This document shows, piece after piece, positions 10,142 through 18,396 of a DNA stretch of 41,635 nt. The number at the start of each line of letters is the position of its first letter. Position 1 is the stretch's first letter. Position numbers and translations under genes: made by a program. The stretch is from Porticoccus sp. (lineage in GTDB: Bacteria; Pseudomonadota; Gammaproteobacteria; Pseudomonadales; Porticoccaceae): assembly GCA_021773405.1 (NCBI GenBank), contig JAJFKD010000018.1:1-41635 (forward strand), read 5' to 3'. The notes beneath the pieces were generated by a model that did not search any database, was not told the origin of the DNA, and was given only the letters and a program-made list of their open reading frames with translations.

Positions 10142-10963
10142 TTAGTCAGCCATTTCTTTGGCCATTTCTTCTGCACGCTCTACTGCACCTGACATGGCTT
10201 TACGAAAAAGCTCAGTAATATCGCCATCTATAAATGTTTCGATAGCACGTTGGGTGGTGCCGCCTGGGGAGGTGACTCGCTTCCTCAATTCTGCTGGTTC
10301 TACATCACTTTCCATGGCCATTTTTGCAGCACCAAGCGCTGTTTGCAGTGTCAGTTGTCGGGAAACCTTTTGACTGAGCCCAAGTTCCACGCCGACTTGT
10401 TCCATGGCTTCCATAATCAAAAAATAGTAGGCAGGGCCACTGCCAGATACGGCTGTTACTGCATCAATATCGGCTTCCGTTTCCAGCCAGCAAGAAATTC
10501 CCACAGCGCCCAGAATTTCAGTAGCAGATGCTTTTTGCTCTGTACTGACATGGGTGTTAGCAAATAAACCTGATGCGCCAGTTTGAACCAGGGCAGGTGT
10601 ATTTGGCATACAGCGAACGATGGGTGTGTTTTCACCAAGCCATTGTTGTAGGGATGAGAGTGGAATGCCTGCAGCAATAGAAATGACCAAAGGTTGATGT
10701 GTTAGAGCAGAAGAAAGTTCTTGTGCGACCTGCTTCATCACTTGAGGTTTGACTGCCAATACCACAACATCTGCTTGTGATGCTGTGCTTAGATTATCGT
10801 TGCTGGTGTTAATGCCGAATTGCTTTTGTAGCCGATTGCGGTTTTCTTCCATGGGATCACTGACGATGATGTTATTTGCCGGATAGTTTTGTTCCAGCAG
10901 GCCGCCTACTAAGCTTGTTGCCATATTGCCGCCACCAATAAATGCCAGTGTTGGTTTACTCAC
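10142..10963 (-). CDS. proC: Pyrroline-5-carboxylate reductase
   Basis: ProC reduces 1-pyrroline-5-carboxylate to proline with NAD(P)H, the last step of proline synthesis. The 273-residue protein has the N-terminal Rossmann motif FIGGGNMATSLVGGL, the VLAVKPQ strand, MPNTPALVQTGASGL and the C-terminal catalytic AVSGSGPAYYF and RKRVTSPGGTTQRAI signatures. The start codon is GTG at 10963, preceded by an AAGGATA ribosome binding site. It follows yggS by 49 bases. Confidence 0.97.
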   Translation of the reverse strand: MSKPTLAFIGGGNMATSLVGGLLEQNYPANNIIVSDPMEENRNRLQKQFGINTSNDNLSTASQADVVVLAVKPQVMKQVAQELSSALTHQPLVISIAAGIPLSSLQQWLGENTPIVRCMPNTPALVQTGASGLFANTHVSTEQKASATEILGAVGISCWLETEADIDAVTAVSGSGPAYYFLIMEAMEQVGVELGLSQKVSRQLTLQTALGAAKMAMESDVEPAELRKRVTSPGGTTQRAIETFIDGDITELFRKAMSGAVERAEEMAKEMAD

Positions 10964-11012
10964 GTTGGTATCCTTTTATATTCAAAAATTTTCTGATTGA
11001 TCATGCCTGGAA

Positions 11013-11708
11013 TTAAAGCCGTGGGCCAAAAATAGCAGTCCCAACTCGAACAATGGTTGCACCTTCAGCAATGGCTGCTTCCAGATCAGCTGACATTCCC
11101 ATGGAGAGTGTATCTAAAGTTGCCAATTGAGGGGAGCCGTTCTTGAGTTTGGATAATAATTGGGCCACGGCTTTGAAAGATGCGCGCTGTTCAGAATCGG
11201 ATTGATTCTTTTTGGGAATTGCCATTAACCCGCGCAATTTTAGATTGGGTAATTTGGCAACAGCATGGGCAACCTCTCCCGCTTCTTTAACCAGTAGCCC
11301 TGATTTACTTTCTTCGTTATTGATATTGACCTGCAAGCAAACATTGAGGGGTGTCGGGTGGCCATTGCGAAGCCTGTTTAAGCGCTCTGCGACCTTGATT
11401 CTGTCAACACTGTGAACCCAGTCAAAATTTTCTGCTACTTTTCGTGTTTTATTAGACTGCAATGGACCGATAAAATGCCAGGTGATATTAGTAAGGTCTG
11501 AAAGTTGCAGCTGTTTTTCCAGGGCTTCTTGAAGATAGTTTTCGCCAAAATGCCGTTGCCCTTGTTCATAGGCCTTTTGGATTGCTTCGGCAGGCTGTCC
11601 TTTGCTTACGGCAAGTAGAGTAATTTCATCGGAATTCCGGCCCACATTTTTTGTGATCTGTTGAATTTGATGATGAATATGTTTGAGATTGTCGGCTATA
11701 TTAGGCAT
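11013..11708 (-). CDS. yggS: PLP homeostasis protein YggS/PLPBP
   Basis: This small PLP-binding protein maintains pyridoxal phosphate balance and has no known enzymatic reaction. It is a single TIM-barrel of 231 residues. LLAVSKGQP contains the PLP-Schiff-base lysine, GQRHFGENYLQE is the family signature, WHFIGPLQSNKTR follows, and the C-terminal TLSMGMSADLEAAIAEGATIVRVGTAIFG binds the cofactor phosphate. It is the first gene of the minus-strand yggS-proC-yggT-yggU cluster and is divergent from pilT, as in Pseudomonas. Confidence 0.96.
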   Translation of the reverse strand: MPNIADNLKHIHHQIQQITKNVGRNSDEITLLAVSKGQPAEAIQKAYEQGQRHFGENYLQEALEKQLQLSDLTNITWHFIGPLQSNKTRKVAENFDWVHSVDRIKVAERLNRLRNGHPTPLNVCLQVNINNEESKSGLLVKEAGEVAHAVAKLPNLKLRGLMAIPKKNQSDSEQRASFKAVAQLLSKLKNGSPQLATLDTLSMGMSADLEAAIAEGATIVRVGTAIFGPRL

Positions 11709-11712
11709 ATAC

Positions 11713-11740
11713 TTGGTATATATAAGTGTGGTGCTATATT
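11713..11740 (+). promoter_or_regulatory. Candidate pilT promoter region
   Basis: In the 131-base gap between yggS and pilT, TTGGTA (11713-11718) and TATATT (11735-11740) are spaced by 16 bases and could serve as -35 and -10 elements about 100 bases ahead of pilT. The octamer CTATATTA occurs three times around it, at 11696, 11734 and 11749. The call is consensus matching only in an AT-rich stretch. Confidence 0.3.
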
Positions 11741-11839
11741 AAGAGGCTCTATATTAGGTGATATGCCAAGGGTAATAATAGGGCACTACACAGCTTTTTG
11801 GGAAAGAATTAGATTAATCCAGAATAACAGGAATAACGC

Positions 11840-12874
11840 ATGGATATTACGGAACTTCTGGCCTTCAGCGTAAAACAAGGTTCATCGGATTTGCACCTTT
11901 CTGCTGGACTGCCACCAATGATCAGAATTGATGGCGATATCAGGCGGGTAAATTTGCCACCCATGGAGCATAAGGAAGTTCATAGCTTGGTCTATGAGAT
12001 CATGAACGATAAACAGCGTCGTGATTTTGAAGAATTTTTAGAAACGGATTTTTCTTTTGAAGTTCCCGGTGTAGCGCGATTTCGTGTTAATGCATTTAAT
12101 CAAAACCGTGGTGCGGCAGCGGTATTCCGGACCATTCCATCTCGTGTACTGACCCTGGAAGAGCTGGGGTTTGGTCAAACATTCAGGGATTTGTCTATGT
12201 TGCCGAGGGGCTTGGTTTTGGTCACGGGACCGACAGGTTCTGGTAAGTCTACGTCCCTGGCTGCCATGATTGATTACGTCAATGAAAACCGTTATCAGCA
12301 TATCCTGACCGTTGAAGATCCTATCGAATTTGTTCATGAGGGTAAGAAGTGCCTGGTTAACCAGCGGGAAGTCCATCGTGATACCCATGGTTTTAGTGAA
12401 GCATTGCGTTCAGCACTTCGTGAAGATCCCGATATTATTCTTGTTGGTGAGATGCGTGATTTGGAAACCATCCGTTTGGCACTGACGGCGGCAGAAACCG
12501 GTCACTTGGTATTTGGTACTTTGCACACGACTTCTGCGGCAAAGACTATCGACCGGGTTGTTGATGTGTTCCCTGGTGCAGAAAAGTCTATGGTGCGTTC
12601 TATGCTTTCGGAATCCTTGCAGGCAGTTATTTCGCAAACATTGATGAAAAAAATTGGTGGTGGCCGAATTGCCGCACACGAAATTATGGTAGGTACTCCC
12701 GCCATTAGAAACTTGATTCGTGAAGATAAAATTGCACAGATGTATTCTGCTATCCAAACGGGTGCAGCCCACGGTATGCAGAGTATGGATCAGCACTTAC
12801 AGCGCTTGGTACAACAGAAGTCGATTACTCGAGAAGTCGCTCGTGAGAAAGCCAAAATCCCAGAGGACTTTTAG
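11840..12874 (+). CDS. pilT: Type IV pilus retraction ATPase PilT
   Basis: PilT is the cytoplasmic hexameric ATPase that depolymerises type IV pili and powers twitching motility. The 344 residues include the N-terminal PAS-like part (MDITELLAFSVKQGSSDLHLSAGLPP), Walker A GPTGSGKS with Lys136, the Asp box (TVEDPIEF), Walker B (DIILVGEMRD), the His box (TGHLVFGTLHT) and the PilT-specific AIRNLIREDK segment. The ATG at 11840 starts a protein of standard length. It is followed by pilU on the same strand and is divergent from yggS. Confidence 0.98.
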   Translation: MDITELLAFSVKQGSSDLHLSAGLPPMIRIDGDIRRVNLPPMEHKEVHSLVYEIMNDKQRRDFEEFLETDFSFEVPGVARFRVNAFNQNRGAAAVFRTIPSRVLTLEELGFGQTFRDLSMLPRGLVLVTGPTGSGKSTSLAAMIDYVNENRYQHILTVEDPIEFVHEGKKCLVNQREVHRDTHGFSEALRSALREDPDIILVGEMRDLETIRLALTAAETGHLVFGTLHTTSAAKTIDRVVDVFPGAEKSMVRSMLSESLQAVISQTLMKKIGGGRIAAHEIMVGTPAIRNLIREDKIAQMYSAIQTGAAHGMQSMDQHLQRLVQQKSITREVAREKAKIPEDF

Positions 12875-12971
12875 CCAAGGGCCTCTGGTAGCTAAAAGGC
12901 TTTAGTGGCTGTCGATTGTGATATAGAGATTAAACTAAACTCATAGATAGAATGGGTGAATGGAGAAAGTT

Positions 12972-14114
12972 ATGGATTTTGATGTTCTTTTGGATTTGAT
13001 GGTACAAAAGAAAGCTTCAGATCTTTTTATTACTGCAGGTGTTGCTCCAAGCATCAAGGTAAATGGCACGATCATGCCCGTGGGCAAAACGCCGCTGACT
13101 CCTGAAAAAGCAGGCCAGGTGGTTGAAAGTGTGATGAATGAAGAGCAGGTGAAGGAATTCCGCGAAACCAAGGAGCTCAACTTTGCTATAGGTCGCCCTA
13201 ATGTTGGCCGTTTTCGGGTCAGTGCCTTTTACCAGCGAAATGAGCCAGGCATGGTGCTGCGTCGTATTGAAAGCAAAATTCCCACTGTAGAAGAGTTGTC
13301 GTTGCCACCCATTCTTAACGAACTGTCCATGACAAAGCGTGGCATTATTATTTTTGTAGGTGCAACAGGTACGGGTAAATCTACATCCTTAGCGGCGATG
13401 ATTGGGCATCGAAACCGCAATAGTAAGGGGCATATTATTTCTGTTGAGGATCCCATTGAATTTATCCATCAACATGAAGGCTGCATTGTTACCCAGCGGG
13501 AAGTGGGTATTGATACAGAATCTTTTGAAGTGGCACTGCGAAACACCTTGAGGCAAGCGCCTGACGTGATTCTAATCGGTGAAATTCGCACTCCAGAAAC
13601 TATGGATCATGCCATTGCTTTTGCGGAAACAGGGCACTTGGTGTTAGCAACATTGCACGCTAATAATGCAAACCAGGCATTGGATCGTATCCAGCATTTT
13701 TTCCCCACAGAGAACCAAAATCAGTTGTGGATGGATTTATCCCTGAACCTTAAAGCTCTCATCGCTCAGCAGCTTATTCCACTTGCTGATGGTACAGGTC
13801 GATTGGCTGCCATTGAGATTTTGATTAATACGCCATTGGCGGGAGATCTGATACGTAAGGGTGAGGTGCATAAGCTCAAAGAATTGATGACACGTTCTAC
13901 AGAGTTGGGTATGCAGACTTTTGATCAGGCACTGTTTAAGCTCTATGACGAGGGGAAAATTACCTACGAAGATGCTATAGCTCATGCTGATTCGAAAAAT
14001 GACCTGCGCCTGCTTATCAAGCTCGAGTCAGAAGCAGATCCAGGTTATTTGTCGAATGCTGCTGATGATCTTCAGGTGGCCGGTGATCAGGATAATCAGA
14101 ATAATTTCTTTTAA
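12972..14114 (+). CDS. pilU: Type IV pilus accessory retraction ATPase PilU
   Basis: PilU is a PilT paralogue that assists retraction under load. The start is placed at the ATG at 12972 (MDFDVLLDLMVQKKASDLFITAGV), with GGAGAAAG just upstream; this matches the Pseudomonas N-terminus, while an ATG at 12960 would add four residues. It has 380 residues, Walker A GATGTGKS with Lys136, the Asp box SVEDPIEF, Walker B DVILIGEIRT and the His box TGHLVLATLHA. The tail after about residue 345 is polar and Asp/Asn-rich, as in other PilU. It probably forms an operon with pilT, about 97 bases upstream. Confidence 0.97.
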   Translation: MDFDVLLDLMVQKKASDLFITAGVAPSIKVNGTIMPVGKTPLTPEKAGQVVESVMNEEQVKEFRETKELNFAIGRPNVGRFRVSAFYQRNEPGMVLRRIESKIPTVEELSLPPILNELSMTKRGIIIFVGATGTGKSTSLAAMIGHRNRNSKGHIISVEDPIEFIHQHEGCIVTQREVGIDTESFEVALRNTLRQAPDVILIGEIRTPETMDHAIAFAETGHLVLATLHANNANQALDRIQHFFPTENQNQLWMDLSLNLKALIAQQLIPLADGTGRLAAIEILINTPLAGDLIRKGEVHKLKELMTRSTELGMQTFDQALFKLYDEGKITYEDAIAHADSKNDLRLLIKLESEADPGYLSNAADDLQVAGDQDNQNNFF

Positions 14115-14153
14115 GTATGTCTTTGAAATAAATAACTTGAGAGCAGTTGGCTG

Positions 14154-14672
14154 TCAGGTTTGTTGAGCACAGCCTGGATCTGATAGCCAGGTTTGCAAAA
14201 TAATGACGGCAGCCAAGTCATCTACAGGTTGCTCTTTGTAGTTTTTTTCGCCGCGCCTATTTTCACCTATTCTAAATTTTGATTCTTGTTGCTTTGCTTC
14301 AAATGTTGAAAGACGTTCATCTACCATACTGACTTGAAGGCCAAACATTCCATGTAACCTTCGGCCAAACTTTCTGGCCCGTGCACAAAATTCACTTTCA
14401 GTGCCATCCATATTCAAAGGAAGCCCAACAAGTACTTGGTTGGGTTGCCATTCTTCGAGAAGTTGCTTAATTTGACCCCAGTCGGGAATGCCATCTTTTG
14501 CTTTAAAAACGGTCAGTGGGTTAGCGGTTTTGGTCAGTGTTTGGCCAATGGCAACACCTATTTGACGGGTTCCAAAATCAAAGGCGAGCACCGTATTGGG
14601 CTTAACCAAGTTAGATTTAATGCTGTTGGGTTCAGTAGGAATGGTCGAGTCTCTTTTTTTATGCGTGCCCAA
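14154..14672 (-). CDS. ruvX: Putative Holliday junction resolvase RuvX/YqgF (pre-16S rRNA nuclease)
   Basis: This RNase H-fold nuclease is implicated in 16S rRNA 5'-end maturation and was proposed as a Holliday junction resolvase. Family motifs are LAFDFGTRQIGVAIG with the first catalytic Asp, VGLPLNMDGTES, MVDERLST and PVDDLAAVIILQ with the last acidic pair. The open frame begins with TTG at 14672, overlapping the algH end by 14 bases, and carries about 27 residues ahead of the usual N-terminus. A TTG at 14609 is another possible start, and neither has a clear ribosome binding site. In Pseudomonas pyrR and pyrB separate this gene from pilU; here they do not. Confidence 0.92.
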   Translation of the reverse strand: MGTHKKRDSTIPTEPNSIKSNLVKPNTVLAFDFGTRQIGVAIGQTLTKTANPLTVFKAKDGIPDWGQIKQLLEEWQPNQVLVGLPLNMDGTESEFCARARKFGRRLHGMFGLQVSMVDERLSTFEAKQQESKFRIGENRRGEKNYKEQPVDDLAAVIILQTWLSDPGCAQQT

Positions 14673-15252
14673 TGTTAGAGCTTATCAGGCTGAAATCTAT
14701 ACCTGCTTTAGCCGCTGCTGCTTTAGCGCGTTCATCAAAGGGAACATCAAAAATAATATTGGCGTCACTAGGTATGGTCAGCCATGCATTGCTGGCGAGT
14801 TCCTCTTCGAGCTGGCCAGGGCCCCAACCAGAATAGCCTAATGTAATAATAAGGTCACTTGGCCCTTGATCATTAGCAATATCAGAAATGATATCACTAG
14901 ATGCTGTCAGGCAAATGTCGTTCGAAATTGGTAGCGTAGATTCCCATTGTCGATCACTGGTTCGATGTAATACAAAACCACGATCAACTTGAACTGGGCC
15001 GCCCGAGAGCAATGATTGGTCGCCAACTCTTGTTGTATAGCCAAGCTCGAGTTGATCAAATATCTGACTAACGGGTATGTTGAGAGGTTGGTTGATGACC
15101 AGTCCCATCGCACCCTCGGCATTGTGTTCGCACAGATAGATGACAGCTTCTGAAAAATTGGGATCAAGCAACCCTGGCATAGCGATTAAAAAATGGTTGC
15201 TCAGGTCTTTCATGGCATGATCTGATTTCGTACTTTTTGATGGTGTTGTCAT
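14659..15252 (-). CDS. algH: YqgE/AlgH family protein
   Basis: A 197-residue member of the UPF0301 (YqgE/AlgH) family. AlgH was named for an effect on alginate regulation in Pseudomonas, but its molecular activity is unknown. Family segments visible are LSNHFLIAMPGLLDPNFSEAV at the start, YLCEHNAEGAMGLVINQPLN, LSGGPVQVDRGFVLH, LGYSGWGPGQLEEELASNAW and the closing IIFDVPFDERAKAAA. It overlaps the downstream ruvX frame by 14 bases, so the two are very likely co-translated, an arrangement common in gammaproteobacteria. Confidence 0.95.
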   Translation of the reverse strand: MTTPSKSTKSDHAMKDLSNHFLIAMPGLLDPNFSEAVIYLCEHNAEGAMGLVINQPLNIPVSQIFDQLELGYTTRVGDQSLLSGGPVQVDRGFVLHRTSDRQWESTLPISNDICLTASSDIISDIANDQGPSDLIITLGYSGWGPGQLEEELASNAWLTIPSDANIIFDVPFDERAKAAAAKAGIDFSLISSNIGHA

Positions 15253-15339
15253 AACTATAAGTATGGCTCCCCTTTTTTGGAAAACAAGCCATAGGTTTGT
15301 ATATCAAGTAATAGAGCTTTCAAATGGTACGGGCAGAAC

Positions 15340-16215
15340 CTAGTTAATGGTATTGAGGTGGTTGCCCGGAACAAATCGCCAGGTGCGGATGATTTCCAAT
15401 TTATCCCATTGTTTTATCTCTTGAGGAAACGGAGCAAAGGGAGATGCCAGTCTAACCGTTCTGATAGCTGCTTGATCCAGCACTCGCTGTCCGGAGCTTA
15501 ATAATACTTCAACACTGTCGACGGCCCCATTTGGAAGTAAGGTTACCGCAAGCCTTAGATCACCATAGAGGGATTTCTGTCGAGCTTCTTCCGGGTAGTT
15601 GTTGTTACCCACCATTTCTATTCGGTCAATCCAGTAGCGTAAATAGGCCGCATGGTCTGCTGCTTTTGTACTGGCTGAGGTAATTCTCAGTACTCTGGGT
15701 AGCTTGCTATATTCTTGCTGCTGTTGATCCAATTTTGCTTTTAAGCTGGCAATTTCTAGGGAGGCGGCTTGGGGTAAGGGTGTTATGACGGGCTGCTCCA
15801 TTTCTTTCGGTGTTAATTTATCTGCAGTGCTTTCAGGGCTGTCTGATAGGGTGGAAATAGCAGGGGTTTTACTAATGGCAGATTGTTCTTGAAACTGCTG
15901 TAGTGGTGCCCCGGTTTTCTTTATGCGCGCGTCATGTATATCGGCTTGCCGGTCTGTAGTTATTTCATTTCTATCGCTTTTGTTTCCACTGCCTTGCTGA
16001 TTGCTCTGTGCCAGAAAATCTGCATCTTCGGGTTCGGAGTCAGTTTGATGCTGTGCGAGAGTAATTTCCAGGGTCGGAGCAGCTTGCTTGTCCTGATGTA
16101 ATTTAAACCCCAGGCCAAAAATTAATAATGCGTGGACAGCGATAGCAAGAAACATGGAAAAACCAAAGCGGTCAGGCTCATGTTCGGGTCTGGTTTGAGG
16201 TATCGCAATACTCAT
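15340..16215 (-). CDS. TonB-like energy transducer (TonB3-type, next to gshB and pilG)
   Basis: TonB proteins couple the proton-motive force at the inner membrane to outer-membrane processes. The 291 residues start with a short cytoplasmic part, then one membrane anchor near residues 20-37 (FSMFLAIAVHALLIFGLGF). A long polar periplasmic spacer with Glu/Gln-rich coiled-coil character follows, and a C-terminal TonB fold has NNYPEEARQKSLYGDLRLAVTLLPNGAVDSVEVLLSSG and a terminal TWRFVPGN. The spacer lacks the classical Pro-Lys/Pro-Glu repeats. In P. aeruginosa the equivalent gene, tonB3, is needed for twitching, so this copy may serve pilus function; that is inferred from position only. It lies about 40 bases downstream of gshB. 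Confidence 0.85.
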   Translation of the reverse strand: MSIAIPQTRPEHEPDRFGFSMFLAIAVHALLIFGLGFKLHQDKQAAPTLEITLAQHQTDSEPEDADFLAQSNQQGSGNKSDRNEITTDRQADIHDARIKKTGAPLQQFQEQSAISKTPAISTLSDSPESTADKLTPKEMEQPVITPLPQAASLEIASLKAKLDQQQQEYSKLPRVLRITSASTKAADHAAYLRYWIDRIEMVGNNNYPEEARQKSLYGDLRLAVTLLPNGAVDSVEVLLSSGQRVLDQAAIRTVRLASPFAPFPQEIKQWDKLEIIRTWRFVPGNHLNTIN

Positions 16216-16256
16216 TAAGCTGACCGTTGTTCCATTTAAACTGATCCTTGTTCTAT

Positions 16257-17204
16257 TTAAACTAACGCTTGTTCAATGGCATCCATTAGTTTGCCGCCAA
16301 TATCAGTTGATTCCTGGCGGTCAATTTCACGTGCACAGGTTGGGCTGGTAACGTTAATTTCTGTTAAATAATCACCAATAATATCCAAACCTGCAAACAG
16401 AATACCTTTTTCTTTAAGTATTGGGCCGACTTGTTTCGCAATCCAGAGATCCCGTTCACTTAATGGTTGTACTACTCCAGTACCACCTACCGCAAGATTG
16501 CCTCGAATGTCGCCTTCTGGGGGAATTCTGGCTAGGCAGTGGGGGATTGGCTCTCCATCGACCATAAGTACTCGTTTATCGCCAGCATCGATTTGGGGAA
16601 TAAATTTTTGTGCCATGATAGTGCGGGCACCTTCAAGCGTCAGGGTTTCAATAATGACATTAAGGTTGGGGTCTTTCTGGCTGACTTTAAAAATGGATGA
16701 GCCACCCATGCCGTCAAGTGGTTTTAGAACAATATCACCGTGAGTTTTATGGAAGTTTTTTAGCTGTGATGCATCCCTGCTCACAAGTAGAGGTGGAGAG
16801 CATTGTGGAAACAGGGTTGCGAATACTTTTTCGTTGCAGTCCCTGAGGCTCTGGGGTTTGTTGGCAACCAGTACACCTTGTTTTTCGGCAGCTTCAAGAA
16901 TATAGGTTGAATAAATATATTCGCTGTCAAACGGCGGATCTTTGCGCATTAATACAACATTGAGGTGTGACATTGGTTGTACTTTGGCTTCTCCAACCGT
17001 AAACCAGTTAGTTGTGCTATCTCTGACAGTTAGAGGCGCCATCTTGGCAATGGGGTCACCACTGGCAAGAGCCAGATGGCTTTGTTCCATATACATGAGC
17101 TCCCAGCCTCGGCGCTGTGCTGCCAGCAATAAGGCTAGGGTTGTGTCTTTATAGGGCTTGATGTTGTTAATGGGATCCATCACAACCCCAAGAATCTTGC
17201 TCAT
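16257..17204 (-). CDS. gshB: Glutathione synthetase
   Basis: GshB joins gamma-glutamylcysteine and glycine with ATP, the second step of glutathione synthesis. The start is placed at the ATG at 17204 (MSKILGVVMDPINNIKPYKDTT), which has AGGTAA upstream and yields 315 residues, the family norm; an upstream frame would add eleven unrelated residues. ATP-grasp features are visible: VLMRKDPPFDSEYIYST, VLKPLDGMGGSSIF (the glycine-rich loop) and GDYLTEINVTSPTC. It is divergent from the pil-chp operon, as in Pseudomonas. Confidence 0.96.
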   Translation of the reverse strand: MSKILGVVMDPINNIKPYKDTTLALLLAAQRRGWELMYMEQSHLALASGDPIAKMAPLTVRDSTTNWFTVGEAKVQPMSHLNVVLMRKDPPFDSEYIYSTYILEAAEKQGVLVANKPQSLRDCNEKVFATLFPQCSPPLLVSRDASQLKNFHKTHGDIVLKPLDGMGGSSIFKVSQKDPNLNVIIETLTLEGARTIMAQKFIPQIDAGDKRVLMVDGEPIPHCLARIPPEGDIRGNLAVGGTGVVQPLSERDLWIAKQVGPILKEKGILFAGLDIIGDYLTEINVTSPTCAREIDRQESTDIGGKLMDAIEQALV

Positions 17205-17241
17205 AAGTGTTACCTGTATCACGCCACGCAGGGCCATTTGT

Positions 17242-17270
17242 TATTTATGATTGTAACCCGTGATTGTAAA
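17242..17270 (-). promoter_or_regulatory. Candidate sigma-70 promoter for gshB
   Basis: Reading the minus strand, TTTACA (17265-17270) and TAAATA (17242-17247) are separated by exactly 17 bases and lie about 38 bases ahead of the gshB ATG. The only competing signal nearby is a GGGGCCCC palindrome just upstream. The call is by consensus only. Confidence 0.42.
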
Positions 17271-17564
17271 CCAGGGGCCCCTAGTAAAAGTTAGGTGTTG
17301 TTAACATTATTTACACTGGCATGGTCTGTCTGAACTGCTAAACCTATTTATGACAGGAATGATAGATACCATACAGCGCGTAAAGTTTATTGCCAGTTCC
17401 TAATAAATTTCAGGAAGTTTAATAAGAAGGCAGTTTTTTATGTAAAAAAGAAACCATAAGTTACATAATTAACAGACAGTTATAGATTAAACCTGATGTT
17501 TGTGTTAAATAATGTTCTACTGTCAAAAGCCAGTTGAACATAATTATAAAATGAGAAGCATAAG
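17271..17564. other. gshB-pilG divergent intergenic region
   Basis: About 360 non-coding bases separate the gshB start from pilG. Contents seen are the gshB promoter candidate, two TGATTGTAA direct repeats (17248 and 17261), a perfect AGGGGCCCCT palindrome (17273-17282) and then an AT-rich run up to a weak GAGAAG ribosome binding site before pilG. No convincing -35/-10 pair for pilG, no sigma-54 site and no RNA gene were found. The chemosensory operon promoter must lie here or overlap it, but it is not recognisable by eye. Confidence 0.5.
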
Positions 17565-17963
17565 ATGGAAGATGACCTTAAAGGCCTCAAGGTAATCGTG
17601 ATAGATGATAGTAATACTATCAGGCGCACGGCAGAAACATTGTTAACCAAAGCCGGGTGTGAAGTCATTACAGCAACAGATGGGTTCGATTCACTTTCTA
17701 AAATTGCAGACAAAAGTCCGGATGTAATTTTTGTGGATATTATGATGCCCAGATTAGATGGTTACCAAACCTGTGCCCTGATTAAAAATAATAGTAATTA
17801 CAAACACACGCCGGTGATTATGCTGTCAAGCAAAGATGGATTGTTTGATAAAGCAAAAGGCCGGATTGTGGGTGCTGATGATTACCTGACAAAGCCTTTT
17901 AGTAAGACTGAATTGTTTGGTGCTCTGGAGAAGTTTGCCTCCAGATCTACATCAGAAGCATAA
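17565..17963 (+). CDS. pilG: Twitching motility response regulator PilG
   Basis: PilG is a stand-alone CheY-like receiver phosphorylated by ChpA. In Pseudomonas it promotes pilus extension, virulence signalling and directional twitching. The 132-residue protein is a single REC domain: VIVIDDSNTIRRTAE gives the acidic pocket, IIFVDIMMPRLDGYQT carries phospho-acceptor Asp58, VIMLSSKD gives the Thr/Ser switch position and DYLTKPFSK the conserved Lys. No output domain is present. It is the first gene of pilG-pilH-pilI-pilJ-chpA-chpC, 36 bases ahead of pilH. Confidence 0.96.
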   Translation: MEDDLKGLKVIVIDDSNTIRRTAETLLTKAGCEVITATDGFDSLSKIADKSPDVIFVDIMMPRLDGYQTCALIKNNSNYKHTPVIMLSSKDGLFDKAKGRIVGADDYLTKPFSKTELFGALEKFASRSTSEA

Positions 17964-17999
17964 ATCTAATCCTACCGTTATTCCGCCTGGGGGGGGAGT

Positions 18000-18362
18000 A
18001 TGGCGACAGTATTGATAGTTGATGATTCACCCACTGAGATACACAAGCTCAGCGGCATGTTAGAAAAGAATGGATACAGTGTGCTGGTAGCCGAAAGTGG
18101 TGAAGCGGGAGCTGAGGTTGTAAAAAAAGAGCACCCGGATGCCATTCTTATGGATATTGTGTTGCCAGGTGTGAATGGATTTCAGGCAACAAGACAATTA
18201 AGCCGTTCCAGCGAAACAGAACATATCCCCGTGATTATTGTGACCACCAAGGATCAGGAAACTGACAAAGTGTGGGGGATGCGCCAGGGTGCCAAAGCCT
18301 ATCTAACCAAACCAGTCAGTGAGAAAAACCTTATTGGAGCACTACAGGATGTTATGGACTAA
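18000..18362 (+). CDS. pilH: Twitching motility response regulator PilH
   Basis: PilH is the second CheY-like receiver of the Pil-Chp system. In Pseudomonas it favours pilus retraction or acts as a phosphate sink for ChpA. The 120 residues form one REC domain with VLIVDDSPTEIHKL, the phospho-acceptor Asp52 in ILMDIVLPGVNGFQ, VIIVTTKDQETDK and the AYLTKPVSEK lysine. Trp in the VWGMRQGA segment is typical of PilH. The ATG is preceded by eight consecutive G bases that serve as the ribosome binding site. Order and spacing match Pseudomonas. Confidence 0.96.
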   Translation: MATVLIVDDSPTEIHKLSGMLEKNGYSVLVAESGEAGAEVVKKEHPDAILMDIVLPGVNGFQATRQLSRSSETEHIPVIIVTTKDQETDKVWGMRQGAKAYLTKPVSEKNLIGALQDVMD

Positions 18363-18396
18363 CAGATGTTATGCACCAAGATAAGGGTTCTATATT

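Noticed and set aside
17273-17282. AGGGGCCCCT palindrome as a terminator
   Set aside because: It has no loop and no T-run on either strand, and lies in a divergent promoter region.
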